From DASPTB01 sp035623615 (GTDB taxonomy: Bacteria > Actinomycetota > UBA4738): a stretch of DNA of 8,064 nucleotides. Where the stretch lies: the NCBI GenBank assembly GCA_035623615.1, contig DASPTB010000009.1:1-8064 (forward strand), written 5' to 3'. How positions within the stretch are numbered: position 1 is the stretch's first letter; each line of letters begins with the position of its first letter. A model generated the notes under the pieces. That model was not told the DNA's origin. It did no database searches and saw only the letters and a program-made list of their open reading frames with translations. Shown piece by piece: positions 5,507 to 8,064 of this stretch. The position numbers and the translations under genes are program-made.

Positions 5507-7555
5507 GTGGCCAGCGCAGCCGAAGAGATCGCAGCTCTTCGCGGCACCAGGCCGGCGGGGCTGAAGGACCTGCTGGTCGACCCCTCCTTCTCCCGCCTTT
5601 GGCGGGCGATGCTCGTCTCTTCGCTCGGCGACTGGGTCGGCTTCGTCGCCGTCGCCTCGCTGGTCGCCCAGCTCGGTGGGCGGAGCCTGGCCGGCTTCGC
5701 GGTCGCCGGCGTGATGCTCGCGCGGCTGCTGCCATCGGTCCTGTTCGGGCCCATCGCCGGCGTGCTGGTCGACCGCTTCGACCGGCGCCGCATGATGATC
5801 GGGGCCGACATCGCGCGCGGCGGCCTGTACGCCGCGATGCCCTTCCTGCCGACACTGTGGGCCATCTACCTCCTTTCCTTCTTCATCGAATGCCTGTCGC
5901 TCCTGTGGACGACGTCGAAGGACTCGAGCGTCCCGAACATGGTGCCCCGCCGCCAGCTGTCGAACGCGAACTCGGTGAGCCTGGTGACCACCTACGGCAC
6001 GCTTCCCCTCGGGGCCATCATCGCGACGTCGCTCGCGGGCATCGCGACCAAATACGGCGGGCACACGTTCATCGCGACGACCGCCGAGTCGCTCGCCCTC
6101 TGGTTGGACTCCCTGACGTTCCTGTTCTCCGCCTGGATGGTGTGGGGGCTGCGGCTTCCCCCGCCGACCAGGCGGCGAGGAGCCCCTGGGGCCGCCCCCG
6201 CGCTGTCCGTCAAGACCGCGTGGGCCGACATCAGGGACGGGATCCGGTTCCTTCGCGAGCACCGCCTCGTGCGGGCGATGAGCATCGGCATCGGGATCGG
6301 GTTCACGGCGGCCGGGGCGGTGATCGCGCTCGGGCCGGTGTTCGCCCGCTACTCGGTCGACGCCGGCGCGACCGGCTTCGGGATCCTCATGACGGCGCTC
6401 GGCATCGGCCTCGGGTGCGGCATGGGGGCGGCGACCTTCCTCTCCCGGCGCTACGACAAGGACCTGATCTTCTCCGTGGCGCTGATGGCGGCGGCGGCGA
6501 GCCTGTTCGTGCTCGCCTTCACGCGCACGATCGAGGTCGCGGCGCTCTTCACGATCCCGATGGGTGCCGGCGCCGGAGTCGCGTGGGTCATGGGCTACAC
6601 GATGCTCCAGGAGAACATCACCGACGAGTTCCGCGGCCGGACCTTCGCGACACTCACGACCATCGTGCGGATGGCCCTGTTCGTGTCGCTGGCGGTGTTC
6701 CCGGCGCTTGCGGGGGCCATCGGGAAGGCCATCCCCGGGGGCGAGGTTGCGCTCGGCCCGCTCCGCTTCGACGGGACCCGGGTCTCGCTGATCGCGGCCT
6801 CGATCGCGGCGTTCCTGGCGGGGCTCAGCGCCCGCGGCGGCCTCCGCCGGAGCCGCATCGCCCGCTCGGTGGCGTTGACGCTGGAGCCCCATGTCCGGAA
6901 GGTTGACGGTGTGGGAGGCGTGTTCATCGCGTTCGAGGGCGGCGAGGGTGCCGGGAAGGGCACCCAGATCGAGCTCGCGCGTGCCTATGTGGAGTCGCGC
7001 GGCCTGCAGGTGCTGGTCACGCGGGAACCCGGAGGAACCGACTTCGGCGAGAACGTGCGCAAGGTCGCTCTCGACCCTTCCACGGGCAGGATCGACCCGC
7101 GCGCCGAGGCGCTGCTGTTCGCGGCGAGCCGGGCGCAGTTGGTGAGCGCCGTGATCCGGCCGGCGCTCGAGGAGGGGAAGATCGTCCTGTGCGACCGCTA
7201 CATCGACTCGTCGATCGCCTACCAGGGGGTCGGGCGCGGCTTGGGCGAGCAGGACGTGCTGACGTTGAACGCCTGGGCCACGCAGGGCCTGTTCCCCGAG
7301 CTGACGATCCTCCTCGATGTCGAGCCACAGTACGGTCTGCTGCGATCGGAAGGTGTCGCCGACCGCATCGAGTTCGAGGACCCAAGCTTTCACACCAAGG
7401 TCGCCCAGGCGTACCTGAAGATCGCGGAGGAACACCCGGAGCGTTGCGTCGTGGTCGACGCCGGTGGCAGCGAGGAAGAGGTCCACGCGCGCGTGCGCGA
7501 GGCGCTCGACAGAGTGCTCGGCAGGGTCGAGGAGGGGAGGGCGGGAGCGACGTGA
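5507..7555 (+). CDS. tmk: MFS transporter fused to thymidylate kinase (dTMP kinase)
   Basis: Bifunctional 682-residue protein. Residues 1 to about 445 form a 12-helix major facilitator of the drug/macrolide-efflux type; helices lie at about 31-57, 60-88, 96-114, 116-135, 154-180, 194-215, 256-280, 289-312, 319-338, 341-367, 379-406 and 425-440. Motif A is intact at 85-95 (GVLVDRFDRRR), so transport is plausible; the substrate is unknown. A roughly 28-residue basic linker leads into a complete thymidylate kinase, which phosphorylates dTMP to dTDP in dTTP synthesis. The kinase shows the P-loop GGEGAGKGTQ (Lys484), TREPGGT (505-511), DRY (563-565, inside CDRYIDSSIAYQG) and the lid DRIE (619-622). 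Gly485 after the P-loop lysine is not Ser/Thr, but this position varies in Tmk (Arg in M. tuberculosis) and Thr486 is kept. GTG 5507 is the only plausible start, since TAG lies at 5492-5494 and ATG 5609 would cut into helix 1. MFS-Tmk fusions at this locus are known in Streptomyces. Soluble kinase on the cytoplasmic face is inferred from 12 helices. Confidence 0.93.
   Translation: MASAAEEIAALRGTRPAGLKDLLVDPSFSRLWRAMLVSSLGDWVGFVAVASLVAQLGGRSLAGFAVAGVMLARLLPSVLFGPIAGVLVDRFDRRRMMIGADIARGGLYAAMPFLPTLWAIYLLSFFIECLSLLWTTSKDSSVPNMVPRRQLSNANSVSLVTTYGTLPLGAIIATSLAGIATKYGGHTFIATTAESLALWLDSLTFLFSAWMVWGLRLPPPTRRRGAPGAAPALSVKTAWADIRDGIRFLREHRLVRAMSIGIGIGFTAAGAVIALGPVFARYSVDAGATGFGILMTALGIGLGCGMGAATFLSRRYDKDLIFSVALMAAAASLFVLAFTRTIEVAALFTIPMGAGAGVAWVMGYTMLQENITDEFRGRTFATLTTIVRMALFVSLAVFPALAGAIGKAIPGGEVALGPLRFDGTRVSLIAASIAAFLAGLSARGGLRRSRIARSVALTLEPHVRKVDGVGGVFIAFEGGEGAGKGTQIELARAYVESRGLQVLVTREPGGTDFGENVRKVALDPSTGRIDPRAEALLFAASRAQLVSAVIRPALEEGKIVLCDRYIDSSIAYQGVGRGLGEQDVLTLNAWATQGLFPELTILLDVEPQYGLLRSEGVADRIEFEDPSFHTKVAQAYLKIAEEHPERCVVVDAGGSEEEVHARVREALDRVLGRVEEGRAGAT
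6897..6913 (+). promoter_or_regulatory. possible internal ribosome site for stand-alone thymidylate kinase
   Basis: GGAAGG (6897-6902) lies 8 nt before an in-frame GTG at 6911-6913 (Val469 of the fusion), within the linker after the last transporter helix. Starting there would give a 214-residue protein beginning VGGVFIAFEGGEGAGKG, the normal length and N-terminus of a free bacterial Tmk. The fusion frame itself has no Shine-Dalgarno at its own start. Internal initiation is inferred from spacing only; purine-rich runs are common in GC-rich genes. Confidence 0.35.
7531..7555 (+). promoter_or_regulatory. holB: holB ribosome site and 4-nt GTGA stop/start overlap
   Basis: GGAGGGGAGG (7531-7540) and GGGAG (7543-7547) precede the GTG at 7552, the latter by 4 nt. 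GTG overlaps the TGA of the transporter-kinase gene as GTGA (7552-7555), a classic translational coupling junction. This decides the start over the in-frame ATG at 7594, which would lose 14 residues. Confidence 0.7.
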
Positions 7556-8064
7556 GCGATGCGCGCGCGGCCGCGACGGTTCCCGTACCCGACATGCCGC
7601 CCGTCGTCCGGGACGTGCCCGGGCAGGAGGAGGCGGCGCTGTTCCTCGTGCGCGCGCTTCGGCGCCCCCACCACGCCTACCTGTTCACGGGTCCGGAAGG
7701 GTCGGGGAAGCGATTGGGGATGCGTGCGTTCGCGGCGGGGCTGCTGTGCGAGCGCGGGGGGTGCGGCGAGTGCCGCGACTGCCGTCTCGCGCTCGGCGAG
7801 CGTCACCCGAACATGGTCGTCCTCGAGCCGACGGGTCCCGACATCCTCGTCGGCAAGGATGCATCGGACCCGGGCACCGCGCGGGGGTTCGCGCGCTCCG
7901 CCTATCTGACGCCCGCCGAGCCAGGCCGCAAGGTGATGGTGGTGCTGCAGGCCGACCGGCTGCGGACCGAGGCGGCCGACGTCCTGCTGAAGGTGCTCGA
8001 GGAGCCGCCGGGCGACACGGTGATGGTGCTGCTGTCGGCGCGGCCGAACGACCTGCCCGAAACC
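7552..8064 (+). CDS. holB: DNA polymerase III delta' subunit, 3'-partial
   Basis: Clamp-loader subunit that helps load the sliding clamp on primed DNA; an AAA+ family protein. The visible 171 residues run off the right edge in frame. The P-loop is FTGPEGSGKR (45-54, Lys53). A zinc module follows with Cys66, Cys71, Cys74 and Cys77 (CERGGCGECRDC), then HPNMVVLEP (85-93), as in DnaX/HolB proteins. The stretch VMVVLQADRLRTEAADVLLK at 128-147, followed by VLEEPP, is the characteristic helix-strand of the family. The Walker B acidic pair (Asp-Glu in ATP-hydrolysing DnaX) is replaced by Leu132-Gln133, which points to delta' rather than the ATPase tau/gamma subunit. The C-terminal half, including the usual SRC motif, is outside the window. 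It is the third gene of the topA operon. Naming it HolB rather than DnaX rests on the degenerate Walker B and on the neighbouring tmk. Confidence 0.9.
   Translation, partial: MSDARAAATVPVPDMPPVVRDVPGQEEAALFLVRALRRPHHAYLFTGPEGSGKRLGMRAFAAGLLCERGGCGECRDCRLALGERHPNMVVLEPTGPDILVGKDASDPGTARGFARSAYLTPAEPGRKVMVVLQADRLRTEAADVLLKVLEEPPGDTVMVLLSARPNDLPET

Noticed and set aside
4732..6906. A 724-codon + strand frame overlapping the end of topA and most of the transporter
   Set aside because: The translation is a run of Arg/Ala/Gly without motifs, whereas the overlapped frames encode clear zinc ribbons and membrane helices.
6950..6966. P-loop GAGKGT in Tmk as a sign of an adenylate kinase
   Set aside because: The GKGTQ ending resembles adenylate kinase, but TREPGGT, DRY and the DRIE lid are thymidylate kinase signatures, and the residue after the P-loop lysine varies in Tmk.
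5501..7486. A 661-codon - strand frame opposite the MFS-Tmk gene
   Set aside because: Composition is Arg/Asp/His-rich antisense shadow, and the + strand encodes all the conserved transporter and kinase motifs.

Overview
The window reads as chromosomal housekeeping DNA from a very GC-rich bacterium (roughly 70% G+C by eye, strongly G/C-ending codons, GTG starts at two of the genes). The order topA, then a transporter fused to thymidylate kinase, then holB (clamp-loader delta prime) is a known actinobacterial arrangement. I therefore infer an actinobacterium. The topoisomerase carries four C-terminal zinc ribbons, which mycobacterial and Streptomyces TopA lack, so a lineage outside those groups, perhaps a deep-branching or uncultured class, is more likely. 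No RNA genes, mobile elements, CRISPR arrays or phage genes are visible.

Layout: positions 2-2092 (+) hold the 3' part of a gene for a long Pro/Ala-rich protein with one membrane segment and an extracytoplasmic C-terminal domain; its start lies before the window. It converges on a DedA-family membrane protein gene (2838-2170, -), with a GC-rich hairpin (2141-2166) between the two stops that could end transcription in both directions. A divergent intergenic region (2839-3043) separates dedA from topA and contains a perfect 12-bp G/C palindrome and several G/C runs. From 3044 to the right edge runs a probable operon on the + strand: topA (3044-5485), a 21-nt gap filled by a small hairpin, an MFS transporter-thymidylate kinase fusion (5507-7555), and the first 171 codons of holB (7552-8064), which overlaps the previous stop by 4 nt.

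The operon links DNA topology (topoisomerase I), dTTP supply (dTMP kinase) and replication (clamp loader). The DedA-type protein probably serves envelope lipid recycling, and the first gene is an envelope-anchored protein of unknown role. I see no obvious new defence or mobile system. The features most worth checking are a possible internal ribosome site that could release free thymidylate kinase from the fusion gene, the structured and SD-poor junction ahead of that gene, the G/C-palindromic topA leader, and the unusual long disordered protein at the left edge.
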